Below are positions 62,829 through 64,000 of a stretch of DNA of 64,000 nt, one piece after another. How positions within the stretch are numbered: the stretch's first letter is position 1; every line of letters begins with the position of its first letter. Both the position numbers and the translations under genes were made by a program. The stretch is from CAYFUT01 sp964346395. Lineage in GTDB: Bacteria; Bacillota; Halanaerobiia; Halobacteroidales; Halobacteroidaceae. Location of the stretch: assembly GCA_964346395.1 (NCBI GenBank), contig CAYFUT010000005.1:1-64000 (forward strand). Reading direction: 5' to 3'. The notes below the pieces were generated by a model. It saw only the letters and a program-made list of their open reading frames with translations, was not told the origin of the DNA and ran no database searches.

Positions 62829-64000
62829 ATGTCTGGGGATAATTTAGAACAGGTATTTATAGAGGAAGCGGAAGAAATTCTGGCTGATTTGGAAAATAAC
62901 TTATTGGAGTTAGAGGATAATCCGCGTGACCACGAGTTGATAAATGAAATTTTTCGAGCAATGCACACACTAAAAGGGAGTGCTAGCTTAACTGGGCTGA
63001 CCAAGATTGCTGATTTTGTCCACCATGCGGAAAATGTATTGGATAAAGTGCGCAGCAATCAATTAAAGATTGATTCTCGCCTTATTAATTTACTTTTAGA
63101 AGCTCGCGATCTGGTTGCAGGGATGGTAACTGAGGTGACTGATTCCGATTATCAAGTGCCGGAAGGAAAGGTTAAAGATATTGCCGGCGGCTTAAAGTAT
63201 TATTTAGATGAAGAAGAAATTCAGTCGGAAGCAGAAGAAGCGGAGACAGACCAACAGGAACGTGTTTATCGAGTTAGATTGGAGTTTAATGAAAATTTAT
63301 TTCAGACGGGAACTCGTCCTTTATTATTAATTGAAGAATTAGAAGAGTTTAGTGAGATTATAGATGAGAATATTAATTTAACTAGAATTCCTGAAATTTA
63401 TGATTTGGAACCGGAGAAATGTTTTTTAACCTTGACGCTGCTGATTAAAACAGCTAAACTGAAGGAGAAAATCAGTGATGTATTTGTATTTGTGGAAATG
63501 GATAATGAAGTGGAAATTGAGGATATTACTGATCAGTTTGAAGCGGGGCTGGATGTTACTTTAGCTGATAAGTTAACCGGAGAAATTTTGGTAGAGCGGG
63601 GTATTTTAGAAGAAGAAGATATAGAGGAAGCTTTATCCCGCCAACAGCGGTTAGGAGAAATTTTGGTTAGAGAAGGAAAAGTTAGTCAGGAGCAGGTGCA
63701 GGAAGTAGTGCAGAAACAGCAGAAAAGCAGACAGGTTAAAGAAAAGAGTACGATCAAAGTAGAAACTGATAAGCTAGAGCAGCTGATGAATGTAATGTCG
63801 GAACTGGTAATTAGCCAGTCTAAGGTAAAAGAATTAGTTTTTAACAAGTATGATGATTCTGATACCGAACTGGTAACTGCTTTTGAAGATGTAGATAAGA
63901 AGATTAGAAGTTTACAGGAAGAAATTATGAATACTAGAATGGTACCGATCGGCAGCACCTTTGTCCGCTTTCGGCGGCTGGTTAGAGATTTGGCTCAAGA
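62829..64000 (+). CDS. cheA: Chemotaxis histidine kinase CheA, cut by the window end
   Basis: 390 codons are visible and the frame is open at the edge. P1 (Hpt) domain with phospho-His46 (FRAMHTLKGSASLTG). A P2-like region (about 135-245). Residues about 250-300 contain two 'LGEILVERG...' style repeats (LTGEILVERGILEEEDIEEA, LGEILVREGKVSQEQVQEV), like the MshEN/GspE N-terminal repeat. The dimerisation domain (about 315-380, LEQLMNVMSELVISQSKVKE) and the first residues of the ATPase domain (NTRMVPIGSTFVRFRRLVRD) follow. AAGGAGGAAAG precedes the ATG. It phosphorylates CheY on receptor input. Confidence 0.95.
   Translation, partial: MSGDNLEQVFIEEAEEILADLENNLLELEDNPRDHELINEIFRAMHTLKGSASLTGLTKIADFVHHAENVLDKVRSNQLKIDSRLINLLLEARDLVAGMVTEVTDSDYQVPEGKVKDIAGGLKYYLDEEEIQSEAEEAETDQQERVYRVRLEFNENLFQTGTRPLLLIEELEEFSEIIDENINLTRIPEIYDLEPEKCFLTLTLLIKTAKLKEKISDVFVFVEMDNEVEIEDITDQFEAGLDVTLADKLTGEILVERGILEEEDIEEALSRQQRLGEILVREGKVSQEQVQEVVQKQQKSRQVKEKSTIKVETDKLEQLMNVMSELVISQSKVKELVFNKYDDSDTELVTAFEDVDKKIRSLQEEIMNTRMVPIGSTFVRFRRLVRDLAQ

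Noticed and set aside
1..64000. CRISPR arrays, tRNA or rRNA genes, complete insertion sequences
   Set aside because: I saw no evenly spaced direct repeats, no rRNA-like tracts, no convincing cloverleaf, and no transposase with catalytic residues.

Overview
The window looks like a chromosomal piece of a low-GC, anaerobic, outer-membrane-bearing (diderm) Firmicute, most likely of the Halanaerobiales. Four things suggest this: Firmicute-style ribosome-binding sites and operons, a predicted outer-membrane beta-barrel protein, a betaine/choline-type ABC importer typical of salt-adapted cells, and the anaerobe's oxygen-defence pair of flavodiiron protein plus superoxide reductase. The order is an inference; no rRNA or tRNA gene was seen. 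Two runs of exactly 100 N (5247-5346 and 61937-62036) are scaffold gaps of unknown true length.

The first 19.4 kb is the standout: an almost unbroken co-directional locus. It has a LysM protein of over 1000 residues, an unrecognised large protein cut by the gap, two tandem VgrG/gpD-like spike proteins (the first cut by the gap), two unrecognised proteins in an ATGA overlap, an Hsp70-like ATPase with an extra N-terminal domain, a tail-fibre/baseplate-like protein, a J-domain protein, two FHA proteins, an active-looking PP2C phosphatase, a membrane protein fusing a degenerate PP2C domain to seven TPR-like repeats, and a Ser/Thr kinase. The spike proteins mark it as part of a contractile-injection-like machine. 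The kinase/phosphatase/FHA set recalls the threonine-phosphorylation switch of type VI secretion. The built-in Hsp70/J pair is the unusual part. Sheath, tube and AAA+ recycling genes are not visible and, if present, lie upstream of the window.

From 19.4 to 40 kb the content is mixed: a coiled-coil protein, a methyl-accepting protein with almost no sensor domain, pyruvate phosphate dikinase behind a likely sigma-54 promoter, a sigma-54 activator carrying an HPr domain, a cation diffusion facilitator, a large repeat-rich surface lipoprotein ending in a formylglycine-enzyme-like domain, a hemolysin-III family protein, an ArsR repressor, a beta-barrel protein, small membrane proteins, an ADP-ribosylglycohydrolase and an HD-GYP sensor. 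From 40 to 57.8 kb lie glutamate synthase (gltB-gltD), small secreted or membrane proteins, a DUF815-type ATPase, a large DNA methyltransferase of the type IIG sort, a tiny YjcZ-like membrane peptide, an OpuC-type osmolyte importer and the flavodiiron/superoxide reductase pair. The last 6 kb holds a chemotaxis cluster (cheD, STAS, a receptor-like coiled-coil protein, STAS, cheY, cheA) running off the end.

Two families of intergenic repeats are scattered through the window. One is MITE-like, with a 12-nt terminal inverted repeat; the other is built from degenerate CTCAA/TTGAG stems. Many intrinsic terminators delimit the operons.
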